Shown piece by piece: positions 21,025 through 30,600 of a stretch of 35,703 nucleotides of DNA. Location of the stretch: IMG/VR virus record IMGVR_UViG_3300044846_001439, positions 1 through 35,703 of that record. One strand, written 5' to 3'. Every line of letters starts with the position of its first letter. Position 1 is the stretch's first letter. Both the position numbers and the translations under genes were made by a program. The stretch comes from a virus. The notes below the pieces were generated by a model, which was given only the letters and a program-made list of their open reading frames with translations, ran no database searches and had not been told where the DNA came from.

Positions 21025-23898
21025 ATGGCAAATTCAAACAGAGTATTCGTTTCTCCAGGTGTCTACACATCTGAGAAGGATCTAACATTCGTAGCACAAA
21101 GTGTCGGAGTAACAACATTGGGATTAGCAGGTGAAACCTTAAAAGGTCCCGCTTTTGAACCAATTTTAGTAGGAGACTTCGACGAATTCAAAACATATTT
21201 TGGTGGTACTTCTCCTGAAAAATACGGAGACGGTTCTAATAACCCAAAATATGAATTACCTTACGTAGCTAAATCTTATTTACAAGAGTCAAATCAATTA
21301 TTCGTAACAAGAGTACTTGGATTGACAGGATATAAGGCGGGTAAAACATTCGCAATAAAAACATTAGGTGGTATTTCACCAACGGGTGCAACTTGGGATG
21401 CGAGTTATAGTACATCTGGAAGTACTACTATGTCCGCAACAACTGCAACAATCACTGGAAGTACAATATTCGGTGAGTTATCTGGTAAAACTTCAACAGA
21501 AGGTGTATCAATAACAAGTTATATAGTTTCAAATTTTAGTGGTTTTACTACAACAGATGATGGTAAATGGTTTACAATAGGGTTAATACCTTCAGGCGTA
21601 ACTTTACCTAGTACAACATTACAAGTGGTATCACCTTTAACGAGTAAACTATATAGTGAAACTCCTAATAATAAAGAATGGTATAATACTTTCTTCAATT
21701 CAGGAGCAACTATAAATCAACTTTATTCATATAAATTTGTATGGAATTCAGGTTCAACTAGATTTGATGTTGTAAAATACACATTCGGTGCCGAAGTAAA
21801 TACTGATTACGATAACGTATCTGTATTAACATTAAGATCAAGAGGTCGTTACGTTTCAGAAGTATTAACTTATGAAGTAACAGGAACCACACAAGTTTCA
21901 TTAGCAGAAGTTACAGATATTGAATTAAACCCATTAGGTGAATTCCAAATTAATGTAACAGGTTTAACGGGTGGAGCGAAATCATTTAATTGTACATTAG
22001 ATACATCATCAACAAAATATGTTAAAAAAGTATTAGGTTCTGATGTATTCGATAAAACATATACTGATTTTCCTATTTATGTATATGAATCTTATCCTAA
22101 TTTAGTTAAGGCAGCGTATGAAAGAGGTTTAATTAGAGGTTTAAGTACCACTAAAGTATTCAACGACGAAGGTTCTAACTTTATTGGTCAATGGTCAACA
22201 TCTTTATCACCAATGGTGGTTTCAGAGGTTCGTGGTGGAAAAGTTTCTGATTTATTTGAAGTAATTACAATTTCAGACGGAGAAGGTTCTAACTATCAAG
22301 TTAAAATAACAATTCAAAATATTAATTTGGATTCAGGTGAATTCGATGTTGTTGTTCGTGATTTTAATGATACTGACGACAATATGGTAGTTCTTGAAAA
22401 ATATTCAAGATGTTCAATGAATACTGAGGCACCTGGATTTATTGGTAGAAAAATTGGTACGGCGGACGGTGAATATGAATTACGTTCAAAATACATAATG
22501 TTATCTTTGGCTGATAATCATCCATCAGATGCGTTCCCAGCTGGTTTTAAAGGATTTGTTAACAATGAAAACTTTAGTGGAACAACAGTAGGTAGTATTA
22601 TTTATAAAACTGATTATAACGATGCTGGTGATGTTGTAACATACAACGCAGATGGTACCGAAAATATTGAAAGTGGGGATAAAGTTAAAAAGGTAATGTT
22701 AGGTCTTTCATCTCAAGTTGGGTATGATAAAGATTTATTCAAATATAAGGGTATTGATGGTGACACAGAAACCTTTGGTTTCCACTTATCTGTTAATGCG
22801 ATTGATATCACAGGAACTACGTACCAATGTACACCTTATGATTTAGAAGGTACTTCAAAAGGAAAATTAGATAATATTGCATATCGTAAATTTACATTTG
22901 CAACAGGTGGTGGTACAGATGGTTGGGATATCTATAGAACATCTAGAACTAATACCGATTCTTATATTTTTGGTAAAACAACTTACACAAACAATAAAAT
23001 CGCTAATGGAGGTGTTTTCAGTCCTGATTCAGGTAATTCAGATTATTATGCTTACTTAGATGCTATAAACACATTTGCTAACCCTGAAGCGATTGATATT
23101 AACGTATTTGCAACTCCAGGTATAAACTTCAACGACCACAGTTCTTTAGTTAATCAAGCAATTGATATGATTGAGAATGATAGAGCGGATTCATTATATA
23201 TAATGAACTCACCTAACGTTACAGGTACAACAGCGGCAGAACAAGTTGTTGGTTTATTAGATGACGTAAGTATCGACTCTAACTACTCAGCAACATATTG
23301 GCCTTGGATTCAAGTAAGAGATACGGATAACGCAACTCAACTTTACATTCCACCAACAGGTGAGGTATTGAAGAATATTGCATTAACTGACAATGTTTCT
23401 TATCCTTGGTTCGCAGTTGCGGGTTATTCAAGAGGTTTGGTAAATGCAATTAAAGCAACCAAAAAATTAACTCTTGATGAAAGAGATGAATTATATAAGA
23501 ATAGAATTAACCCAATTGCAACATTCTCTGATACAGGTACCATTATTTGGGGTAACAAAACGTTACAAGTTAGAGAATCTGCACTTGATAGAATCAACGT
23601 AAGAAGATTATTATTGAGAGCAAGAAAATTAATTTCTGCAGTTGCGGTTAGATTACTATTTGAACAAAATGATGAGCAAGTAAGACAAGAGTTCTTGAGA
23701 CTGGTTAACCCTATCTTGGATTCAATTAAGAAAGAAAGAGGTTTGTACGAATTCAAAGTTACTGTTTCCAGTGACCCAGAAGATATTGATGCAAACACAT
23801 TGAGAGGTAAAATCTATATTAAGCCTACTCGTTCTCTTGAATTTATTGATGTTGAATTTGTAATCACTCCGACAGGAGCTTCATTTGAGAATATCTAA
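21025..23898 (+). CDS. Contractile tail sheath protein (gp18-like), enlarged
   Basis: The 957-aa product starts with the sheath hallmark FVSPGVYTSEKDLTF and continues with PILVGDFDEFKTYFGG and YVAKSYLQESNQLFVTRVLG. Its C-terminal ~300 residues are the conserved sheath domain: ALDRINVRRLLLRARKLIS, FEQNDEQVRQEFLRLVNP, ILDSIKKERGLYEFKV and the final strand KPTRSLEFIDVEFVI. Contracting sheath subunits drive the tube through the host envelope. T4 gp18 is 659 aa; the extra length sits in Thr/Ser/Gly-rich material from ~100 to ~350 and probably forms outward domains. A TATTTATA element (20980-20987) lies 37 nt upstream. A terminator follows the stop. Confidence 0.93.
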   Translation: MANSNRVFVSPGVYTSEKDLTFVAQSVGVTTLGLAGETLKGPAFEPILVGDFDEFKTYFGGTSPEKYGDGSNNPKYELPYVAKSYLQESNQLFVTRVLGLTGYKAGKTFAIKTLGGISPTGATWDASYSTSGSTTMSATTATITGSTIFGELSGKTSTEGVSITSYIVSNFSGFTTTDDGKWFTIGLIPSGVTLPSTTLQVVSPLTSKLYSETPNNKEWYNTFFNSGATINQLYSYKFVWNSGSTRFDVVKYTFGAEVNTDYDNVSVLTLRSRGRYVSEVLTYEVTGTTQVSLAEVTDIELNPLGEFQINVTGLTGGAKSFNCTLDTSSTKYVKKVLGSDVFDKTYTDFPIYVYESYPNLVKAAYERGLIRGLSTTKVFNDEGSNFIGQWSTSLSPMVVSEVRGGKVSDLFEVITISDGEGSNYQVKITIQNINLDSGEFDVVVRDFNDTDDNMVVLEKYSRCSMNTEAPGFIGRKIGTADGEYELRSKYIMLSLADNHPSDAFPAGFKGFVNNENFSGTTVGSIIYKTDYNDAGDVVTYNADGTENIESGDKVKKVMLGLSSQVGYDKDLFKYKGIDGDTETFGFHLSVNAIDITGTTYQCTPYDLEGTSKGKLDNIAYRKFTFATGGGTDGWDIYRTSRTNTDSYIFGKTTYTNNKIANGGVFSPDSGNSDYYAYLDAINTFANPEAIDINVFATPGINFNDHSSLVNQAIDMIENDRADSLYIMNSPNVTGTTAAEQVVGLLDDVSIDSNYSATYWPWIQVRDTDNATQLYIPPTGEVLKNIALTDNVSYPWFAVAGYSRGLVNAIKATKKLTLDERDELYKNRINPIATFSDTGTIIWGNKTLQVRESALDRINVRRLLLRARKLISAVAVRLLFEQNDEQVRQEFLRLVNPILDSIKKERGLYEFKVTVSSDPEDIDANTLRGKIYIKPTRSLEFIDVEFVITPTGASFENI

Positions 23899-23921
23899 TC
23901 TAAAAGGAGATATAAAAATAG

Positions 23922-23951
23922 GAAGGGGGTCTTTGGACCTCCTTCTTTATT
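23922..23951 (+). terminator. Rho-independent terminator after the sheath gene
   Basis: A 10-bp stem (GAAGGGGGTC at 23922-23931 and GACCTCCTTC at 23936-23945, one G-U pair) with a TTTG loop is followed by a T-rich run. It is by far the most GC-rich hairpin nearby and lies 23 nt after the sheath stop. Confidence 0.8.
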
Positions 23952-24193
23952 TGTGGAACGTTCCATGTGGAACCTTTTGTATAATGATTGGATTGTTTTA
24001 CTGCACCCAGTATATACTAGTATTATCTAGAACTGGTTATACTAGTATTTATTTAATATTCAATAAATTATTAAAAACTAGATATATTATTTATTACTGG
24101 AACTGGAATACTGGAGGGTTTGTAAAAAACTACGAAAAATAATTGATAAAATCAAGTACCTAACCAAAAATAAATTTATTTCCAAATAACATA
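23952..24193. other. Noncoding gap with clustered palindromes between sheath and tube genes
   Basis: No convincing gene is present. The stretch contains the 12-bp palindrome TGGAACGTTCCA (23954-23965), whose right half also pairs with a further TGGAAC (23968-23973). It also contains two copies of the palindrome ATACTAGTAT (24014-24023 and 24039-24048, 25 bp apart), four ACTGG pentamers (24032, 24096, 24102, 24110), and the 14-bp palindrome AAATAAATTTATTT (24168-24181). These could be protein-binding sites or RNA hairpins; no function can be read. Confidence 0.6.
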
Positions 24194-24201
24194 TATTTAT
24201 A
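24194..24201 (+). promoter_or_regulatory. TATTTATA element upstream of the tail tube gene
   Basis: ATATTTATAAGAAG ends 37 nt before the tube ATG, exactly the same spacing as in front of the sheath gene. Confidence 0.55.
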
Positions 24202-24238
24202 AGAAGTATAAAATAACAAAAAATTTAACAAATACAAA

Positions 24239-24727
24239 ATGGCAGATTTACTAATGAAAATGCCGGTTCCTTACGAACCGAAAAGACAGAACAGATTTAT
24301 TCTTAGATTCCCTTCATCTTTGGGAATTAACGAGTGGTATGTATCTTCAACAAAAAGACCTTCAGCTAAAATTAACTCAACAGAGATTCCTTTCTTGAAT
24401 ACTTCAACTTATGTTGCTGGTAGATTTACTTGGGAAGAAATGAGTGTTACTTTTAAAGACCCAATCGGTCCTTCAGCTTCTCAAGCATTAATGGAATGGT
24501 TCCGTTTACACGCAGAATCAGTAACAGGTAGAATGGGATACGCTGCTGGGTACAAAAAAGACATTGAACTTGAAATGCTTGACCCAACGGGAGTTGTTGT
24601 TGAAAAATGGATTATCCAAGGTTGTTTCTTAACAAGCTTAAACTTTGGTGATTTAGATTACAACAATGATGCTTTAGCTCAAATTACTTGTAACTTGAGA
24701 ATGGACCGTTGTATCCAAGTATACTAA
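24239..24727 (+). CDS. Tail tube protein (gp19-like)
   Basis: The 162-aa product matches the T4 gp19 type of tail tube subunit in length and pattern: YEPKRQNRFILRFPSSLGI, SAKINSTEIPFLNTSTYVAGRF, WEEMSVTFKDPIGPSASQAL, MEWFRLHAESVTGRMGYAAGY and the final LDYNNDALAQITCNLRMD. Hexamers stack to form the inner tube through which DNA passes. The gene is isolated by terminators on both sides and has its own TATTTATA element (24194-24201), suggesting a separately tuned, high-level transcript. Confidence 0.93.
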   Translation: MADLLMKMPVPYEPKRQNRFILRFPSSLGINEWYVSSTKRPSAKINSTEIPFLNTSTYVAGRFTWEEMSVTFKDPIGPSASQALMEWFRLHAESVTGRMGYAAGYKKDIELEMLDPTGVVVEKWIIQGCFLTSLNFGDLDYNNDALAQITCNLRMDRCIQVY

Positions 24728-24745
24728 TAGTTTCTATTTAATACT

Positions 24746-24795
24746 AAAACCGATAATCAAATTAGTAAATCTGTCTAATGGGTTATCGGTTTTTT
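24746..24795 (+). terminator. Rho-independent terminator after the tail tube gene
   Basis: AAAACCGATAA (24746-24756) pairs with TTATCGGTTTT (24783-24793), with a T run continuing after the stem. The loop holds a nested ATTAG/CTAAT stem (24761-24765 and 24775-24779). It begins 19 nt after the tube stop codon. Confidence 0.85.
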
Positions 24796-24840
24796 TATGC
24801 AAAAACTTTACTTTAATCTACTTATAGTTTAAATTGTACT

Positions 24841-25590
24841 ATGGAAGAATTTAGAATTGACCCCAACATTGCTTATGATGTAGTTGAATTACCTAGTAGA
24901 GGTATTCACTATACAAATAATAAAAAATCGGTGAGAATTGCATATCTAACCGCAGCGGATGAAAATATCCTATCGTCCCCAAGTTTAATCGCAACTAACA
25001 AAGTTGTTGATGAATTACTAAAAAGAAAAATTTTAGATAAAGATTTACCTATTGATGATTTGGTTGAAGAAGATAGACAGGCTATTTTAATATTCTTAAG
25101 GAATACCTCATTTGGAAGTGATTATAAAGTTACGTCAACGGACCCAAAAACAGGGGAACAGTTTGATTTTGAATTAGATTTATCAACAGTAAAAACAAAA
25201 GACTTTAAATTAGTTGCGGATTCAAATGGTGAATATTCTTATTTCATGGAAAAATCAAAATTAGACATCACATTTAATTTTTTAAATAAGAAACAAGAAA
25301 AGGAAATAGACGCAATTAGAGATAGTTGGAATGGTAACGGAGTGGCTCCAATTATAACTAAACAACTTGAAATGATGATTAAATCGGTTGCTGGTAATAA
25401 AGACCTAATGAATATCAGAAACTTTATTGAAAATATGCCAATTAAAGATTCACAAGATTTTAGAAAATTTATCAACGAAAATAAACCAGGGTTAGACTTA
25501 ACCCAAAAAGCAATCACCCCGTCAGGAGACACAATCCAAGTTGAAATTGGATTCGGGGTTGAGTTTTTTCGTCCTTTCTACGGATTATAA
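24841..25590 (+). CDS. Tail assembly chaperone / baseplate hub protein (gp26-like)
   Basis: The 249-aa product resembles the T4-type baseplate/tail chaperone family: VVELPSRGIHYTN near the start, RIAYLTAADENILSSPSL, a helix (NKVVDELLKRKIL), DRQAILIFLRNTSFGSDY, and a beta domain before a helical C-terminus. It lies directly before the tape measure gene, where tail assembly chaperones are always found. Near the 3' end the frame reads through a run of six T (25564-25569) and stops at 25588-25590, while another frame continues with a conserved-looking tail. The protein is probably made in a short form (249 aa) and a frameshifted long form of about 293 aa. Confidence 0.72.
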   Translation: MEEFRIDPNIAYDVVELPSRGIHYTNNKKSVRIAYLTAADENILSSPSLIATNKVVDELLKRKILDKDLPIDDLVEEDRQAILIFLRNTSFGSDYKVTSTDPKTGEQFDFELDLSTVKTKDFKLVADSNGEYSYFMEKSKLDITFNFLNKKQEKEIDAIRDSWNGNGVAPIITKQLEMMIKSVAGNKDLMNIRNFIENMPIKDSQDFRKFINENKPGLDLTQKAITPSGDTIQVEIGFGVEFFRPFYGL

Positions 25591-25723
25591 AAAGGGACAG
25601 TTAGACGAGATTTTATTTTTAGTTAAAAGAGGATTCTCATATGGAGATATCCTTTCTATGCCCGTATATATTAGACGTTATTATATACAATATTTAATAT
25701 CGTTAGAAAATGGAAATAATTAA
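25541..25723 (+). CDS. Downstream chaperone frame (gp51-like), likely expressed by frameshift
   Basis: This frame overlaps the gp26-like gene by 50 nt and extends 133 nt beyond its stop. It has no ATG upstream of its conserved part: its first possible starts are TTG codons, and the only in-frame ATG (25658) would leave 21 residues. The encoded tail KKGQLDEILFLVKRGFSYGD and ILSMPVYIRRYYIQYLI resembles the second part of tail assembly chaperones and gp51-type hub-assembly proteins. Translation most simply occurs by +1 (or -2) frameshifting at the TTTTTTC run, giving a fusion ending in about 50 residues from this frame. Confidence 0.65.
   Translation: MKLDSGLSFFVLSTDYKKGQLDEILFLVKRGFSYGDILSMPVYIRRYYIQYLISLENGNN
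25564..25570 (+). other. Candidate programmed frameshift site (TTTTTTC)
   Basis: The upstream frame reads GAG TTT TTT CGT. Slippage of the Phe tRNA one base forward, or two bases back, keeps Phe pairing and enters the downstream frame at TTC GTC. Placement just before the tape measure gene matches the known position of tail-chaperone frameshifts. Confidence 0.6.
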
Positions 25724-25728
25724 ACATC

Positions 25729-25736
25729 TATTTATA
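25729..25736 (+). promoter_or_regulatory. TATTTATA element 4 nt before the tape measure start
   Basis: CTATTTATATGATATG leaves 4 nt between element and ATG, again too short for a ribosome-binding site downstream of it. Confidence 0.5.
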
Positions 25737-25740
25737 TGAT

Positions 25741-27651
25741 ATGGCAGATGATAAGAAATTACAAGACTTAGCGAGAAACGACTCAGACGGGTTTGAGGAA
25801 TATTACAAAAAAAACGTGAATAGTAAAGCGGATGGTGCAACCATAGCTGCAAAACAAGCATACTATAAAAATTTAGACCTATCGTCAACAAGTACAACAA
25901 GTACAACAAATCCAACAACACCTAAACAACCTATAGGTAATAGTTTTGTAGATATATTGAAAGCAGGATTAGATACACAAAAAACACAAACTGGACAATA
26001 CAATGCTAATGAAATGTATCGAATTAATGATATGTTAGACATCATTAATAAAAAAGGTGAAACTACGGGAGGATTAATGGGAATGGCCGAAAGAGCATTA
26101 GGAGATATTGGATCTGCAATTGCCACTCAACTATCACAAGAAGCACAATTAAGAACAGATATCAACGAAAAAGTTGGTATGCAAGGAGAACTTTCAAAAG
26201 GTTTAAGAGAGGAAATGGTTGCGGCATATCCATCTGTACTTAGATTAGGATATGGTATTGACCAATTGTCTAATATGATGACAAATATGATGTCAGAATC
26301 GGGTAGATTTAATCTTATTTCACAAGGAACCATTCAACAAGCAGCGGAAACCGCAAGGTCTTTTGTTGGAGACTTAAATGAAATGGGTAGAGTATTTGGT
26401 CAATTTGAAAAAGTTGGTCTTGGTGCTTCAGACGCAACAAAAGCCATCGACAAAGCGGGTAAATCTTCATTATCTTTAGGTTTGAATAGTAAAAAGACAA
26501 CACAAGATTTAAGAGACAATTTAGGAAAATTAAACGAATTTGGATTTGCAAATGGTGTACAAGGATTAAATAGAATGGTTCAAAAGGCTAATGAATTTAG
26601 AATTAGTATGGATTCTGTTTATCAAGTTGCGGAGAAGGTGTTCAGTCCTGAAGGTGCGTTAGAATTAAGTGCAAATTTATCGGTATTGGGTGGTGCAATG
26701 GGAGATTTTGCAGACCCAATAAAATTAATGTATATGGCAACCAATAATGTAGAAGGATTACAAGATGCATTAATTGGGGCTGCTGGTTCATTAACCACAT
26801 ATAATCAAGAACAAGGTAGATTTGAAATTACAGGTGTTAATTTAAGAAAAGCCAAAGCGATGGCGAGTGAATTAGGAATATCGTATCAAGAATTGGCAAA
26901 AGGTGCAATTGCAGCTTCAGAAAGGTCAGCAGCAGCAAGTGCTTTAATGATAAGTGGATTAGTAATGGAAGATAAAGAAAAAGAATTCTTAACTAACTTA
27001 TCACAAATGAAAGACGGTAAAATGGTTATTGAAGTTCCTAAATCTTTAATGAGCGAATTAGGTGGACAAACAGAAGTTATTTTAGAAGATTTAACAAATG
27101 CACAAAAAACCACATTATTAGCAAACCAAAAGGCATTTGAAAAAATGTCTACAGAAGACATTGCGAGAGGACAGTTAAGTGCCACTGAAAATATACAAAG
27201 AGATGTAGCCTTTTTAGCTGCAACAACTAGAGGTCAAGCAGTTAAAGCGTTTAAATCTGCGGCTGAGGCTGCAGGTATGACGGGAGAAGATACTCAAAAA
27301 TTTGTTAAAGAAATGACAAATAATGTTGCTAAGGGTGAAATAGAAATGATGGATGATTTCAATGCAATGGCAAGAAACTTCATAAAAAACATATTGGGTG
27401 GCACATCAAAAACCCAAGGTACTGCCACAACAGAAACAAATGCAATGAGAGTTGCGGATGCAGAAAAGAAAGCTGCCGAAGCTAAACAAACTGCGGGAAA
27501 TACAACAAAAGTTGTGAAAGTTGAAGTTTCGGCTAAATCATCTGAAGCGTTAATGGATGGTTGGACTAGACAAATTATCAGAGACGCAAGTGTAAAGGAA
27601 GATTTTATAAACACAGGTAACGACGAATATACAACACCACCAAAAAACTAA
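25741..27651 (+). CDS. Tail tape measure protein
   Basis: The 636-aa product follows the tail chaperone frames, the standard place for the tape measure. It is mostly alpha-helical and Ala-rich, with long heptad-like stretches (e.g. GLNRMVQKANEFRISMDSVY and SLTLTGS-free helices through ~150-560), a Thr-Ser-rich linker (STSTTSTTNPTTPK, ~45-60) and a short C-terminal segment. Length is close to T4 gp29 (590 aa). Tape measures set tail length and are ejected ahead of DNA. The ATG lies 4 nt after a TATTTATA element (25729-25736). No lysozyme or peptidase domain was recognised. Confidence 0.75.
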   Translation: MADDKKLQDLARNDSDGFEEYYKKNVNSKADGATIAAKQAYYKNLDLSSTSTTSTTNPTTPKQPIGNSFVDILKAGLDTQKTQTGQYNANEMYRINDMLDIINKKGETTGGLMGMAERALGDIGSAIATQLSQEAQLRTDINEKVGMQGELSKGLREEMVAAYPSVLRLGYGIDQLSNMMTNMMSESGRFNLISQGTIQQAAETARSFVGDLNEMGRVFGQFEKVGLGASDATKAIDKAGKSSLSLGLNSKKTTQDLRDNLGKLNEFGFANGVQGLNRMVQKANEFRISMDSVYQVAEKVFSPEGALELSANLSVLGGAMGDFADPIKLMYMATNNVEGLQDALIGAAGSLTTYNQEQGRFEITGVNLRKAKAMASELGISYQELAKGAIAASERSAAASALMISGLVMEDKEKEFLTNLSQMKDGKMVIEVPKSLMSELGGQTEVILEDLTNAQKTTLLANQKAFEKMSTEDIARGQLSATENIQRDVAFLAATTRGQAVKAFKSAAEAAGMTGEDTQKFVKEMTNNVAKGEIEMMDDFNAMARNFIKNILGGTSKTQGTATTETNAMRVADAEKKAAEAKQTAGNTTKVVKVEVSAKSSEALMDGWTRQIIRDASVKEDFINTGNDEYTTPPKN

Positions 27652-27658
27652 ATAAATC

Positions 27659-27666
27659 TATTTATT
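27659..27666 (+). promoter_or_regulatory. TATTTATT element upstream of the giant baseplate gene
   Basis: CTATTTATTATAAAAT ends 10 nt before the ATG at 27677, within the 25-nt gap after the tape measure gene. Confidence 0.5.
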
Positions 27667-27676
27667 ATAAAATATA

Positions 27677-30600
27677 ATGCCAAGTTACTTAGACTTTAAT
27701 TCTACTAAAAAATTCAGAGATTATATATTAGGTAAAACACTTAATGTACCTAATGGTCCACAGACTTTTAGTAGCACATCATTTTCAGTTGATAAATTGA
27801 GTGATATGTCTAATAAAGACACTGGCGACGTTATTTTAAACGACTCTACAAGTAGAAAAACACAAATTGATAATATATCTAATTTAAATGTTAACCAACC
27901 GTCTGACAATTATTTAATTGTTGAAGATTTAAATACATTTTTAATACAAAGAAGAAGTAATGGAATAAATTTATATCCATATTTCCCTACGAATACTCCA
28001 ACATATAATTTAGTTGGTATTATGGGTTCATCATCATATGATAGTGAATCTGAATTATTTAAATTTGCGGCTAACAATATTAAAAATAATCCTGATGGTC
28101 CCGTTCTTTCGAGAATATCAAGAAATATAGAAACGGCTACAAACGGTAGATTAAGATTATTGGATGCTCTTAATGGTAACACTGCGACCGCTTTTAATAT
28201 TGTTACAGGTAGGGAACCATTGGTTGACCCAAATAATAAAATTACGGTAGCGAGAACTCTACCGGGGAAAGCGATAGATTTTTTACAAACTATTTCAGGA
28301 ACACAATTACCGTTTAGTGAAATACCGGGTGATTATTTATCAAACCCCGCAAATCCTGTAAACGTTAGACCACAAGCAAAAACCGAATTTGGTAAATTAT
28401 ATCAAGATGTTACTGGTGTATTGGGATCATTAATTGGAATACAAAGAAGACCGAGGTTATCAAGAAAACCTTCGGACTTATTAATTGAATATATGGGTGA
28501 CGGTCAAAAAAATAGGTTATATGACACGTTAACATTTAACAAATATGCACCAAATTATACAACCAGTGCAAGATCACAAAACACCTCAAAATTATTTAAT
28601 TTTATTGATAAAGCGGCACAAGGTGTAAAAAATATTTTAGGTGTTGAGGCGCCAGCAGGAAAGGCGTACATTGGTGATGATAGAGGAGAAGATGTAAAAT
28701 ATGCAATGGGTGATTTTAATGATAGACCCGTTAGAAGTCCATATTATCTTTCATTAATGTTTGATAAAGTTTCTGCTGAATTATTCCACAGAAGTAAGAA
28801 TATTACTGAGGGAGGTAAAATTACCGGTAATCTTACATGGATTAGTAGAAATTCTAAAAATAAATTAGGTTCAGGTAATAAAGAATGGGGAAGTGAATCT
28901 TCAACATTTGACGATTCAAAATCCACAGCATTTAATTTTAGAGAAGATTCTATATTAGGAAGTACACAGGAAATTTTAAATTCGATGCCATCCGACGGAG
29001 GTTCAATTTCACATGTTGGAAATGTAATCGATCAAACAAGTAGAGTATTTGGAGAAGGTGATTTAAGAATATCAAAAGGTTCTGCAATAAAATACACAAA
29101 TAAATTTTCAGGTGAAGAAAGTGGTGTTGAATATTGTAGAGTGTGGACAAAGGATAGGTCATATATGCACTATTCCGATACCATGAAAAGAACAGGTAAT
29201 GTAAGAAAATTTGACGGTAGTGTAATGGGTGGGGGAAGTACACCTTGGAATTTAAATTACGCACCAATGTCTAATGGTAATAAATCATTTGATGGATCAA
29301 CAAATATTGTTGATAAGTATCCATATGGTGGAGGTTTTTATGCTAAAAAGTATATGTTCTCAATTGAGAATTTAGCTTGGAAAACTTCCAATAGAGATGG
29401 TTTTAAAGTTACCGATTTACCTGCTTGTGAAAGAGGAAATAATGGAGGTCGTGTTATGTGGTTCCCACCATATGATTTAAAAATGAACGAACAAAATAGT
29501 GCAAGATGGGAGGAGAATTCTTTCTTAGGAAGACCCGAACCAATTTACACTTATCAAAATACATCAAGAAGTGGTACTATATCATTTAAAGTTGTTGTTG
29601 ACCACCCAAGTATTTTAAATTTATTAGTTAGAGAACACTTCAAAGGAATGTCAGATGAAGAGGCGGATAACTACATTAATGCATTTTTTGCGGGATGTGA
29701 AGAAATTGACTTTTATAGTTTAATACAAACATATACAACTTTAGATAGTGATGATATTAATTTAATAAAACTATATTTAAATTCTTCTAAAGCACCACAA
29801 GAAATTACAAAATACAAATATACCACAACACAAGTTACATTCCCTAAACCTGATAAAGGACAAAACGGAGGTAAAGACACGACGGTACAATTTGATAAGA
29901 GATTTTATTTCGCTAATGACTACCCTAAAAAGGACGGATCAACAAAAGGTACAACAAATTTAACATACACACAATTATATAATCAGTATGTTGCACAAAA
30001 AGTAACATACACTGGAAACACTGTTATCGATTTAGGTGAATTAGTAACAGGAACAACCGAAAATCATAAGAAAGATAGATTGGTTATTTTTGGTAAAGAA
30101 TCTATCGATTCCGCAACAAGTGGTGCCACAATTAGTAAAGAAGCACAAAAAATTGCAACAGGGTTTGATGAACTTACAAGTGGATATACAGAATACAATA
30201 CAAAATTAACCGCATTAAAATCTGATATTACAGGTAAGACGGTTAGTGAGGTAACCTTTCTAATTCAATCATCAACTTCAGAAGTTGCGGACGCAACTTA
30301 TAATTTTTATTTAGGTGTTAGAAGAGGACATAGTATTTTTCAAGATATATTCAAAGGAATATCAAATGGTAAAACACCTGAACTAAAATGGTTTAATGAT
30401 ACCGTTTTAAAACCATATGAAAAAACAGGAACTAATCAAAAACCAGGAGAATTTGTAAAAGAATTTACATTTAAGGATTTTGGTTATGACGTAGATGGTA
30501 AGTTTATTTTTAAATTAATTACAAATGGTGAAGACGCCACTTTAAAAAATACTGGCGGTAAAGAAAACTTAAATTGTAATCAAGCAATATTAACAAAACA

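Noticed and set aside
23885-24142. 85-aa open frame after the sheath gene
   Set aside because: It overlaps the sheath end, runs through the terminator hairpin and the palindromes, and its aromatic/hydrophobic composition looks like translated noncoding A/T-rich DNA.
25541-25723. Independent 60-aa gene starting at TTG
   Set aside because: Frameshift expression is preferred: no ATG before the conserved part, no ribosome-binding site, position before the tape measure gene and a slippery T run.
25887-25925. Short direct repeats AGTACAACA as a mobile or CRISPR-like repeat
   Set aside because: They encode a Ser-Thr-rich linker inside the tape measure protein and are simple coding repeats.
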